This document shows positions 26,065 through 34,101 of a stretch of DNA of 64,000 nt, one piece after another. Position 1 is the first letter of the stretch. Every line of letters begins with the position of its first letter. The DNA is taken from contig NZ_JAJHUO010000007.1 in NCBI RefSeq assembly GCF_020859565.1, positions 1-64,000 on the forward strand, written 5' to 3'. Under the pieces are notes generated by a model, which had not been told where the DNA came from, ran no database searches, and saw only the letters and a program-made list of their open reading frames with translations. A program made the position numbers and the translations under genes. The stretch comes from Saccharothrix luteola. Lineage in GTDB: Bacteria; Actinomycetota; Actinomycetes; Mycobacteriales; Pseudonocardiaceae.

Positions 26065-26895
26065 GTGCCCGACCAGCACGCGAGCGCGGAACACGCGCTC
26101 GGCACCACCGGCATCGCCAAGCGCGGCGTCGACGCCGCCGAGTCGCGGGCGGCCAACCGCATGTGGTGGGACGCCGACGCCGACGACTACCACGCCGAGC
26201 ACGGCGACTTCCTGGGCGCGGCGGACTTCGTCTGGTGCCCCGAGGGCGTCCGCGAGGAGGACGTCGGCTACCTCGGCGACCTGCGCGGACGTCGCGTGCT
26301 GGAGGTCGGCTGCGGCTCCGCGCCGTGCGCCAGGTGGCTGGTGTCGAGGGGCGCGCACGCGGTGGCCTTCGACATCTCCGCCGGGATGCTGCGGCACGCG
26401 GTGGCGGCGAACGCGGCGACCGGCGTGCCCGTGCCGCTGGTGCAGGCCAGCGCCGACCAGCTGCCGTTCGCGTCGGGCAGCTTCGACGCGGCCTGCTCGG
26501 CGTTCGGCGCGGTGCCGTTCGTGGCGGACGTGGGCGAGGTGTTCGGCGAGGTGGCTCGGGTGCTGCGGTCGGGGGCACCGTGGGTCTTCTCGGTGACTCA
26601 CCCGATCCGGTGGATTTTCCCGGACGACCCGGGGCCGGGCGGGCTGACCGTCACCCAGTCGTACTTCGACCGCACGCCGTACGTGGAGGTCGACGACACC
26701 GGCCGGGCGACGTACGTGGAGCACCACCGGACCACCGGGGACTACGTGCGGGCGCTCGTCGGCGCGGGGCTGGAGCTGGTGGACGTGGTGGAGCCGGAGT
26801 GGCCCGCCGGGCACACGCGGACGTGGGGGCAGTGGAGCCCGCTGCGCGGCCGGCTGTTCCCGGGCACCGCGATCTTCCGCACCCGAAAGCCGTAA
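26065..26895 (+). CDS. Class I SAM-dependent methyltransferase
   Basis: The 276-residue protein has a standard Rossmann methyltransferase core: motif I VLEVGCGSAPCARWL (about residues 78-92), the acidic residue ending strand 2 in AVAFDISAGML, and motif IV-like FDAACSAFGAVPFV. The substrate is unknown. The N-terminal AANRMWWDADADDYHAEHG and late Trp-rich GHTRTWGQWSPLRG resemble a conserved actinobacterial family found next to rpsA. It starts with GTG. Confidence 0.85.
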   Translation: MPDQHASAEHALGTTGIAKRGVDAAESRAANRMWWDADADDYHAEHGDFLGAADFVWCPEGVREEDVGYLGDLRGRRVLEVGCGSAPCARWLVSRGAHAVAFDISAGMLRHAVAANAATGVPVPLVQASADQLPFASGSFDAACSAFGAVPFVADVGEVFGEVARVLRSGAPWVFSVTHPIRWIFPDDPGPGGLTVTQSYFDRTPYVEVDDTGRATYVEHHRTTGDYVRALVGAGLELVDVVEPEWPAGHTRTWGQWSPLRGRLFPGTAIFRTRKP

Positions 26896-26905
26896 CCTGC
26901 CAGGC

Positions 26906-27829
26906 ATGACCGTCGGTCAAGGGCTGATGGAGGCGCAGAGCGCGCGCTTCGCGAGCGTCGACCCGCTGCTCCCGCCCGCGGTCGCGCCGCCGGACGGCGA
27001 CGTCATCACCGCGGCGCTGCCGGACGGGACCAGGGTCGCGGGCGTGCTGCAACGGCAGGTGCACGACCGGCGGTCGCCCGCGCGGCTCTGGTCGGCCACC
27101 GAGGTGTGGGAGCTGACGCCGCTGCTGGGCAACGCGGGCGCGGCGGGCATGGACGCGCTGCTGCGGGCCTGGCGCAAGCGGCTCGACCTGCTCGGCCCGG
27201 CCGAGCGCGACTCGGCGTGCGTGCTGACCTGGCCCAGCCGGGACGCCGAGGCGACCAGGGCCCTGCTGGACCACGGCCTGGTCCCGCTGACCGTGATCGC
27301 GGTGCGGCAGGCCCCCGCCCCGCCGGTGACGGGCGCGGCGACGATCCGCCGGGCGACGCCCGCCGACCTGGAGACGGTGCTGGCCCTGGCGCTGGCCGAG
27401 CTGCGCTACTCGTCCATGGTGGGCTCCACGGTGCACCGGCCGGACGCGGTGACGCTGAAGCGGCGGACGCTGGCCGAGCGGCTGGCCACGGGCGGCCCGG
27501 CGTGGCTGGCCGAGCGGGACGGCATCGCGGTGGCGCTCGCGGAGTGCGCGGTGGTGACGTCGGAGCCGGGCAACTGGACGGCGACCAGGCTGCCGCACGG
27601 CCGCTGGGGCTACGTGAACTGCGTCTCCGTGCTGCCGGGCGCCCGCGGCACCGGCGTCGGCCGCCAGTTGATGGCGCACGCGCACCGCGAGCTGCACCGG
27701 CTGGGCACGGTCGGCACCTACCTGTACTACAACCCGCCGAACCCGCTGTCCTCGGTGTTCTGGCCGCGGCAGGGTTATCGTCCACTGTGGACGATGTGGG
27801 AGGTCCGCCCCGCCGGCGCGCTGCGCTGA
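26906..27829 (+). CDS. GNAT-family N-acetyltransferase, two-domain
   Basis: The 307-residue protein has a C-terminal GNAT domain starting about residue 145 (TIRRATPADLETVL), with the acetyl-CoA motif VLPGARGTGVGRQLM and the terminal YNPPNPLSSVFWPRQGYRP. The first 140 residues look like a degenerate second GNAT fold. It starts 10 bp after the methyltransferase gene and is probably cotranscribed. Substrate unknown. Confidence 0.8.
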   Translation: MTVGQGLMEAQSARFASVDPLLPPAVAPPDGDVITAALPDGTRVAGVLQRQVHDRRSPARLWSATEVWELTPLLGNAGAAGMDALLRAWRKRLDLLGPAERDSACVLTWPSRDAEATRALLDHGLVPLTVIAVRQAPAPPVTGAATIRRATPADLETVLALALAELRYSSMVGSTVHRPDAVTLKRRTLAERLATGGPAWLAERDGIAVALAECAVVTSEPGNWTATRLPHGRWGYVNCVSVLPGARGTGVGRQLMAHAHRELHRLGTVGTYLYYNPPNPLSSVFWPRQGYRPLWTMWEVRPAGALR

Positions 27830-27889
27830 GCCACCGCGCGCCACGTCACACCGCTCCGGGTTGCGCGTCGTCCCCGGCCGGACCACTAT

Positions 27890-27911
27890 TTGAACTGACC
27901 GGTCAGTTCAA
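27890..27911. promoter_or_regulatory. Perfect 22-bp palindromic operator (TetR-type)
   Basis: The half-site TTGAACTGACC is followed immediately by its exact reverse complement, giving a gap-free 22-bp palindrome 15 bp before the GTG of the first operon gene. A TetR-family gene ends the same operon, so autoregulation through this site is the simplest reading. Confidence 0.8.
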
Positions 27912-27926
27912 GAGGGAGGTCCCCCG

Positions 27927-28556
27927 GTGCAGATCCACGCGCGGCGCGTCGGCGTCACCGGGCCGCACGGTCCGCTGCTCAAGCCCACGTCACTGCTGGT
28001 CGAGCCGGGCGAGCTGGTGCTGGTGGCGGGCGACCCCGGCACCGGGCACACCGCGCTCGGCCTGGTGCTGTCCGGGCGGATGCGCCCGAGCACCGGCGAG
28101 GTCTCCCCCTCGGCCGCCGAACTGCGCCGGCACGTCGTGCTCGTCGACTCACCCGACGTGAGCGAGCCCGAGGCGTCGCTCACGCTGGCCGGCGTGGTCG
28201 GCGAGGAGCTGGCCGTGAACGGCGCCCGCAGCGGGCGCAAGGCGGTGGCCGACTGGCTGGTCGAGCGCGGCGCGGACGAGCACCTGGACCACCGGTTCGA
28301 CCAGGTGCCGGCCGCCACCCGGTGCGCGCTGATGCTGGAGCTGGCCGCGGGCAGGCCCGGCGCGACGACCCTCGTGCTGGACAGCCCCGACCGCTACCAC
28401 GGCGACCCGCGGGGGTGGCTGGAGCTGGCGCGCGGGCACGTGACGCCCGAGCGGTCCGTCGTCGCCCTGTGCACCACCACCAGCGCCGCCGTGCTCGACG
28501 TGCCCGTCGCGCGGATCGGCGCCGACAACGTCGTGGAGAACGAGGAGTTCGAGTGA
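27927..28556 (+). CDS. Degenerate ABC-type ATPase subunit
   Basis: The 209-residue protein has an ABC-ATPase outline but altered catalytic sites. The Walker A loop is GDPGTGHTAL, with His41 where Lys is expected. The LSGGQ signature region reads VPAATRCAL, and Walker B is LVLDSPD (149-155) without the catalytic Glu. It is therefore likely inactive or only nucleotide-binding. GGGAGG at 27914-27919 supports the GTG start. It overlaps the YhgE/Pip gene by 4 bp (GTGA), implying a complex of the two products. Confidence 0.75.
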   Translation: MQIHARRVGVTGPHGPLLKPTSLLVEPGELVLVAGDPGTGHTALGLVLSGRMRPSTGEVSPSAAELRRHVVLVDSPDVSEPEASLTLAGVVGEELAVNGARSGRKAVADWLVERGADEHLDHRFDQVPAATRCALMLELAAGRPGATTLVLDSPDRYHGDPRGWLELARGHVTPERSVVALCTTTSAAVLDVPVARIGADNVVENEEFE

Positions 28557-30448
28557 CCTCCGTGCGGATGGCGTTCAACGAGCTGCGCCGGATCACCTCC
28601 GGCAAGCTGCCCAAGCTCGCGGTGCTGGCGTTGACGCTGGTGCCGCTGCTCTACGCGGCGCTGTACCTCTACGCCAACAAGGACCCGTACGCGCACCTCA
28701 ACCAGGTGCCCGCCGCGCTGGTCGTGGAGGACAAGGGCGCGACCGCGAGCGACGGCACGCGCCTGGACGCGGGCCACGAGGTGGCCGAGGAGCTGGTGAA
28801 CGGCGACAAGTTCGACTGGCGCCGGGTGGACGCGGCGCAGGCCGAGCGGGGCGTGCGCGACGGGACGTACACGTTCGCGCTGACCCTGCCGGAGGACTTC
28901 TCGCAGGCCCTGCTGTCGTCCGGCGACTTCACGCCGCGGCAGGGCGTGATCGTGCTGACCACCAACGACGCGAACAACTACCTCGGATCCACGATCGCCA
29001 ACCAGGTCGTGGCCGAGGTGCGCAGGTCGGTGTCGGTGAAGGTCGGCGCCGAGGCCGCGGACAAGCTGCTGCTCGGCTTCTCCACGATCCGGCAGAAGAC
29101 CGCCGAGGCCGCCGACGGGGCGACGAAGCTGGCCACCGGGCAGCAGGACGCCCTGACCGGCGCGCAGCAGCTGGCGGACGGGACCGTGCCGCTGGCGGAC
29201 GGCGCGGCGCAGGTGTCGGCCGGCCTCACCCGGCTGCGCGACTCGACGGCCGACCTGCCGGTGAAGTCCCAGCAGCTGGCGGACGGGGCCAAGCAGGTCG
29301 CCGACGGCAACGAGACCGTCGCCCGGACCGCCGAGGACTACGCCGCCAAGGCGCAGGACCTGGTCAACCGGCTGGACGCGGTCAACGGCGACGTGGCCGC
29401 CAGGCTGCGCGCGCTCGGGTTCACCGAGGAGCAGGTGCAACGCGTGCTGGGTGCGTTGGGCGAGGCCCGCCGGCCCGTGGACGACGCCAACGGCAAGGTG
29501 CAGGGCACGGCCGGGCAGCTCCGCGCGCTCGCCAACGGTGCCAAGCAGGTCTCCGACGGCGCGGCGCAGTTGGCCGCGAGCACGCCGGCGCTGACCACTG
29601 CCATCACCCAGCTGAACGACGGCGCGGCGCAGGTGTCGTCCGGCGCGGCGCAGGTGCGCGATGGCGCGGGCCAGCTGCGCGACGGCGAGGCGCAGTTGGT
29701 CGACGGGGCGAACCAGCTGCGCGACGGCCTGGCGTCCGGCGTCTCGCAGATCCCCAACCCCGACGACCCGACGCGCGAGTCGACCGCGCGGACCATCGGC
29801 GACCCGGTGAACGTGCGCGGGGTGAGCCAGACCTCGGCGGGCAGTTACGGCGCGGGCCTGGCGCCGTTCTTCCTCGGGCTGGCCACCTGGATCGGCGCGT
29901 TCGTGCTGTTCCTGCTGCTCAAGCCGCTGTCGAGGCGCGGGCTGGCGGCCGGGCAGTCGCCGCTGCGGGTGGCGGTGGGCGGCTGGCTGCCGGGCGCGCT
30001 GCTCGGCGCGGCGCAGGTCGTGGTGATGTACGCGGTGGTCACGCTGGTGGTGGACATCCGCCCGTCGCACCCGCTGGGCGCGCTGGCGTTCCTGCTGCTG
30101 GTGTCGGCGACGTTCGTGGCCGTGCTGCACGCGTTGAACGCGCTGTTCGGCGCGGTCGGCAAGTTCATCGGCCTGGTGCTGCTGATCCTGCAGCTGGTCA
30201 GCGCGGGCGGCACGTTCCCGTGGCAGACCATCCCCGTGCCGCTGTACCCGCTGCACTACGGGCTGCCCATGGGTTACGCCGTGGACGGCCTGCGGCACCT
30301 CATGTACGGCGGGTCGCTGGGCGGCGTGGGCCGGGACGCGCTGATCCTCGTCGGCTACCTGGCGGCGGGCCTTGCCTTGTCGACGCTCGCCGCGTACAAG
30401 CAGCGGGTGTGGACTCCCAGCCGCCTCGAGCCGGAACTGGTGCTGTGA
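28553..30448 (+). CDS. YhgE/Pip-family membrane protein
   Basis: The 631-residue protein has one N-terminal membrane helix (KLAVLALTLVPLLYAALYLY), a large extracytoplasmic region and five to six C-terminal helices in ABC-2 permease style. The centre holds many QLADG/AAQVSDG-type repeats predicted as a long helical rod. YhgE/Pip proteins include phage-infection receptors and ESX/type VII-linked transport proteins. GTG start overlaps the ATPase-like gene; its own stop overlaps the TetR start (GTGA). Confidence 0.9.
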   Translation: MTSVRMAFNELRRITSGKLPKLAVLALTLVPLLYAALYLYANKDPYAHLNQVPAALVVEDKGATASDGTRLDAGHEVAEELVNGDKFDWRRVDAAQAERGVRDGTYTFALTLPEDFSQALLSSGDFTPRQGVIVLTTNDANNYLGSTIANQVVAEVRRSVSVKVGAEAADKLLLGFSTIRQKTAEAADGATKLATGQQDALTGAQQLADGTVPLADGAAQVSAGLTRLRDSTADLPVKSQQLADGAKQVADGNETVARTAEDYAAKAQDLVNRLDAVNGDVAARLRALGFTEEQVQRVLGALGEARRPVDDANGKVQGTAGQLRALANGAKQVSDGAAQLAASTPALTTAITQLNDGAAQVSSGAAQVRDGAGQLRDGEAQLVDGANQLRDGLASGVSQIPNPDDPTRESTARTIGDPVNVRGVSQTSAGSYGAGLAPFFLGLATWIGAFVLFLLLKPLSRRGLAAGQSPLRVAVGGWLPGALLGAAQVVVMYAVVTLVVDIRPSHPLGALAFLLLVSATFVAVLHALNALFGAVGKFIGLVLLILQLVSAGGTFPWQTIPVPLYPLHYGLPMGYAVDGLRHLMYGGSLGGVGRDALILVGYLAAGLALSTLAAYKQRVWTPSRLEPELVL

Positions 30449-31038
30449 CCGGCGCGCGCCCCGGCCGCACCGCCGCGACCAAGCAGAAGCTGTTCGACGC
30501 CGCGCTGCGGCTCGTCGGCGAACGGGGCGCGGCCGGTGTCACGGTGGACGAGATCGCCGCCGAGGCGGGCGTGGCCAAGGGCACGGTGTACTACAACTTC
30601 GCCAGCAAGGACGCGCTGGTGGACGCGCTGCTGCGGCACGGGGTCGACCTGCTGGCCGCGCGGCTCAAGGTCGCCGAGGAGGAGGCCGAGACGTCCGCGG
30701 CGATGGAGTCGCTGGTGGACGGGATGCTCGGGTTCTTCGCCGAGTACCCCGCGTTCGGGCAGCTGCTGGTGTCGGAGCTGTGGCGCACGCCCGGCCAGTG
30801 GCACGACACGTTGAGCCTGCTGCGCGACGACATCGTGTCGATCGTGCGCGGTCAGATGCAGCGGCTGTCCGACGCGGGCCGGCTGCCCGACGGCGTGCGG
30901 GTCGGCACGGCGTCGGCGGCGCTGTTCGGCACGCTGCTGGTGACCGCGCTGGACTGGCAGGTGTTCCAGCCCGAACGCAGCCTCGTCGACGTGCGCGAAT
31001 CGGTGTTGTCGCTGGTCCGGGGCCTGCGGCCGGGCTGA
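30445..31038 (+). CDS. TetR-family transcriptional regulator
   Basis: The 197-residue protein has an N-terminal TetR HTH (VTVDEIAAEAGVAKGTVYYN FASKD region, residues about 34-58) and a helical ligand domain of the type with C-terminal LALL-like helices. It is the last gene of the ATPase-YhgE operon and probably binds the 22-bp palindrome at 27890. Inducer unknown; membrane-active compounds are typical for such loci. Confidence 0.9.
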   Translation: MTGARPGRTAATKQKLFDAALRLVGERGAAGVTVDEIAAEAGVAKGTVYYNFASKDALVDALLRHGVDLLAARLKVAEEEAETSAAMESLVDGMLGFFAEYPAFGQLLVSELWRTPGQWHDTLSLLRDDIVSIVRGQMQRLSDAGRLPDGVRVGTASAALFGTLLVTALDWQVFQPERSLVDVRESVLSLVRGLRPG

Positions 31039-31041
31039 GGG

Positions 31042-31821
31042 CTACCTCGGGTCGACCGACGGGGCCATGTGCAGCAGGTTCCGCACCACCGGGTGCAACG
31101 GCGGACCGGTGCTCAGGAACCGCACGAGCGCCGCGTCGTCCTCGTCCCCGACGTGCGGCGACTCCTCCAGCAACCGCAGCAGGTCGTCGTCCACCCACAG
31201 CCGGTCGACGACGTCCGGCCACAGGTCGCGGAGCACCACCCACTTGGCGAGGTGGGCCGGCGTCACGGGCGAGCCCGCGTCGAAGACGCCGCGTTCCACC
31301 GCGATCACGACGGCGAGCCGGACCTGGTTGCGCCAACGGCCCACGTCGCCCGGGTCGGCGTGCTTCGGGGCGAAGTCCTGCAACGCCGCCCACGCGGCCT
31401 GGGTGCGGCCGTCGCGGGTGGGGCGCCGGGTTTCGGCCGGCGGCTCGTCGGCGACCGTCGCGGACGCCTCACCCACGGCCGCCCGACCGGCGTCCCGGTT
31501 CGGGAGGAACACGACCGCGAACGCCAGCGCCGCGACCCCGATGAGGACCGCCGCCGCGACGGGCAGCGCGTCGCCGCCCTCGACCCAACCCCGGAACAGC
31601 TCGCCCAAGCCGCCCAGGAGGACCTCGCCATACACGATGAGCGAGTAGACGAGCATGCCGAGGAAGAGGAACCCGAAGAACCCGGCGATGCTCTTCTGAT
31701 CCCCGAACAGGTACCTGATCCCCATGACCGCGATGATGATCGCCGCCAGGGGCGCGATGAAGTGCCGGATGTCCGGCGCGATGGCCTCACCGGAGACGAC
31801 CAAGAGGATGTCGGGCGTCAT
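31042..31821 (-). CDS. Membrane protein resembling the C-terminal part of a KAP NTPase
   Basis: The 259-residue protein has three membrane helices (about 19-39, 45-66, 86-107), a short linker and a soluble domain (130-259). That domain, GRWRNQVRLAVVIAVERGVF ... LAKWVVLRDLWPDVVDRL, resembles the helical region after the P-loop domain of KAP-family NTPases (the NPRR/RFLN-type helix and lid), although the usual Pro-Arg motif is not intact. It overlaps by 4 bp the upstream gene, which carries a degenerate KAP-like NTPase half. The relation is inferred from pattern, not from a search. Confidence 0.55.
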   Translation of the reverse strand: MTPDILLVVSGEAIAPDIRHFIAPLAAIIIAVMGIRYLFGDQKSIAGFFGFLFLGMLVYSLIVYGEVLLGGLGELFRGWVEGGDALPVAAAVLIGVAALAFAVVFLPNRDAGRAAVGEASATVADEPPAETRRPTRDGRTQAAWAALQDFAPKHADPGDVGRWRNQVRLAVVIAVERGVFDAGSPVTPAHLAKWVVLRDLWPDVVDRLWVDDDLLRLLEESPHVGDEDDAALVRFLSTGPPLHPVVRNLLHMAPSVDPR

Positions 31822-32816
31822 GTCCGGCTCACCGCTCCCGTTTCCCACACCTCGTCGCTCGTCGCGTGCGGCAGCGCCACGACGTTGGGGATCAGCTTGC
31901 GCACGTGCCGGCGGCCCAGGCGGCGGGCGTGCGCGGACTCCACGGGGAGCCCGGTCTTGCGGACCGCGGCCTCCTCCATCGTCCTCAGGTCGCCGAGGAA
32001 CACCAGCACGACGCCGGGAGCCCGCACGATCTTCTTGGCCTTCTCGCACAGGTCGAGCACGAAGTCGCCGCCGCAGCTGTCGATGTTGCGCACGACGACC
32101 ACCAGCCGTCGCCCGTGCCGGCGGGCGCGCAGCCCTTGGCGGACGAGCTTGGCCAGGTGGTCGCGGACCTCCTCGAACGTGCCCTTCGTGGCTTCGTCCC
32201 GGACGCTCGCGGTGAACCGGGCGAGCGCGGTCGTGGCGGTCCACGCGCGGCTCACCAGGACCCAGAACACCAGGGCGAGCAGGATCGTGGCGACCACCGG
32301 GGAGCGGACCGCCTGGGACGCCAGTTCGCCGATCGGACCGCCCTTGCCCGCGAGGCTGAAGACGATGGCGCGCCCGCCGGGCCACGCGACGACCCCGCCC
32401 GCGATGGCCGCCGACACCACACCGGCGAGGACCTTGCGCCGCCGTCGCGTCTGCGGTGAGCTCATCGCGCCGGAGATCGGCTGGAACACCCTGCGCACCC
32501 AGGTCCGGCGCTGCCCGACGGCGCGCGCGACGCCGCGCGCCAGCAGCGCGTCCGCCGGCTGCGCGTCCCCTTCCCAGTCGGCCGCGTCGAGCGAGCAGAC
32601 GACGTGGGACCGCGCGTGCAGCCGCTCCCGGAGCAGCTCGGCGATGTCCGGCCGACCTCCCGTGTCCCAGCCCGTCACCGCGACCGTGACCGGCGGGTCG
32701 TCGTCGGGCCACTCGGCCACCACTTCCCCGATCGCGGTGACGACCGCGTCGGCGGGAGACGGTCTGGCGCGGTCGGCCTTCGGCGGCGTCGGGCTGGAGG
32801 AGGTCCCTGGCTTCAT
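31818..32816 (-). CDS. Degenerate KAP-like P-loop NTPase with two inserted membrane helices
   Basis: The 332-residue protein shows KAP-type order. A Walker-A-like turn VAVTGWDTGGRPD (45-57) lacks the GKS/T. Two membrane helices (about 129-154 and 172-192) are inserted in the NTPase domain. A Walker-B-like RRLVVVVRNIDSCGG (236-250) has Arg-Asn in place of the acidic pair but keeps I-D-x-C, and VRAPGVVLVFLGD (264-276) matches the KAP strand that follows. KAP proteins normally carry TM insertions at this point. The helical C-terminal half is in the next gene. GGGGAGG supports the ATG at 32816. Cytoplasmic membrane location is likely; ATP hydrolysis is doubtful. Confidence 0.6.
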   Translation of the reverse strand: MKPGTSSSPTPPKADRARPSPADAVVTAIGEVVAEWPDDDPPVTVAVTGWDTGGRPDIAELLRERLHARSHVVCSLDAADWEGDAQPADALLARGVARAVGQRRTWVRRVFQPISGAMSSPQTRRRRKVLAGVVSAAIAGGVVAWPGGRAIVFSLAGKGGPIGELASQAVRSPVVATILLALVFWVLVSRAWTATTALARFTASVRDEATKGTFEEVRDHLAKLVRQGLRARRHGRRLVVVVRNIDSCGGDFVLDLCEKAKKIVRAPGVVLVFLGDLRTMEEAAVRKTGLPVESAHARRLGRRHVRKLIPNVVALPHATSDEVWETGAVSRT

Positions 32817-32905
32817 GCGCGCCTCCCCGTGCACTGTCCGGCACGCTGAGTATCGCATCGAACCCGCACCGTGAACCCGCATCGGGCGGTGTGTCGGCAG
32901 GTGGG

Positions 32906-33499
32906 CTAGTGCCGTGCGGCCCAGGTGTCGATCTCGCCGACCTGGTGCACCGACGGCGCCTTGCCGTCCAGGGCCCGGTGGACGGCTTCGAGCACGCCGA
33001 CCGACGCCTCCTCGTGGCTGAGCCAGCGGGTGCTGCCGCCGTGCCGCACGAAACCCAGCACGACCTGCTGCGTCGGGTGGCCGTCGAGAGCCGGGTCGGG
33101 CACGCCCCGGACCGCCTGGATCGCGCCGCTGTCGTGCACCTCGACCACCGGCGCGTGCGGCGCGAGCAGGGGTGCGACGGCCCGCAGCACGGGGTCCCGG
33201 TAGCTCGCGTGCACCCACGCGACCAGCAGGTCGGCGGGCTGCTCCATCACCTCGCGCACGCGGTCGGCCAGCTCGGCCGGTCTCGACCAGTCCGCGGCCA
33301 CGGCGACCCGCGCCCCCTCCGCGCCGCTCACGTGGGGCACGTGGGCGCCACCGCGCAGGGCCGCCTTCGCCGCGCCGCCCAGCACGCCCTCGGGCCGCCG
33401 GCTGGGCAGCACGACCTGCCACCCCTGCGCCAGCAGCTCGTCCGCGCACCCCTTCAGCATCCCGGTGCCACCCAGGACCAACGCCGTCCGCTCGCTCAT
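32906..33499 (-). CDS. Rossmann-fold short-chain dehydrogenase-like protein
   Basis: The 197-residue protein starts with a dinucleotide-binding turn (TALVLGGTGMLKGCADEL), followed by a beta-alpha pattern and SRRPEG after strand 2. It is shorter than classical SDRs and lacks a clear YxxxK catalytic pair, resembling the bacterial 'SDR-like' proteins of unknown function. The ATG at 33499 overlaps the stop of the upstream P-loop kinase-like gene (ATGA). Confidence 0.7.
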   Translation of the reverse strand: MSERTALVLGGTGMLKGCADELLAQGWQVVLPSRRPEGVLGGAAKAALRGGAHVPHVSGAEGARVAVAADWSRPAELADRVREVMEQPADLLVAWVHASYRDPVLRAVAPLLAPHAPVVEVHDSGAIQAVRGVPDPALDGHPTQQVVLGFVRHGGSTRWLSHEEASVGVLEAVHRALDGKAPSVHQVGEIDTWAARH

Positions 33500-34092
33500 C
33501 GCACCGACTCCTCGCCGCGCTCCGCCGCTCGTCGCAACGGGCCGGACCGCCATTGGTCGACCTCACGCTGCCCGCGCAGCCGCACCACCGCGAGCCGGTC
33601 GGCGTGCTCGCCCCGGAGCACCTCCCCGACTCGCTCGCCGGTGCGGGCATGCGACTTCCACGCCCACCGCAACAGGTGCTCGGGATCGGTGAACACCGTC
33701 CGCAGGGGCGGTTCGACGTTGCCGTTCCACAGCTCCTCGCGGCGCAGCCGGCGCACCGCCGTCCGCACCGTCACCCGCCGCATCACCACGTGCCGGGGGT
33801 GGTCCAGCCAGACCAGCGTGTCGGCGTGCTCCAGCAGCACCGGCCGCGCCAGGCGGTACTGCCACTCGGTCGCCCACGCGTCGCCCTTGACGAACCGGCG
33901 GACGTCGGCCTCGAACTCGGGTCGGGGCGTCCACTGTGGACCGTGGAACAACGAGTCCATCTCCACATAGGACAGGCCGAGGGTGCGTGCGACGAGACTG
34001 GCCAGGGTCGATTTCCCGGAGCCGGACGTGCCGGCCACGAGCACCCGACGCGGCGGGTGCGGCAACTCGTCGGCTGGTCCCAGGAGCGGCAC
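33496..34092 (-). CDS. P-loop nucleoside/adenylate-kinase-like NTPase
   Basis: The 198-residue protein has Walker A VAGTSGSGKSTLA near residue 20, then LGLSYVEMDSLFHGPQWTPR and TLVWLDHPRHVVMRR. This is the pattern of the small 'topology modulation / adenylate-kinase-like' family. Its substrate is unknown; phosphotransfer to a small molecule is plausible. It is translationally coupled to the SDR-like gene and lies 9 bp from the oxidoreductase gene upstream. Confidence 0.75.
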   Translation of the reverse strand: MPLLGPADELPHPPRRVLVAGTSGSGKSTLASLVARTLGLSYVEMDSLFHGPQWTPRPEFEADVRRFVKGDAWATEWQYRLARPVLLEHADTLVWLDHPRHVVMRRVTVRTAVRRLRREELWNGNVEPPLRTVFTDPEHLLRWAWKSHARTGERVGEVLRGEHADRLAVVRLRGQREVDQWRSGPLRRAAERGEESVR

Positions 34093-34101
34093 CGAGCCAG
34101 G

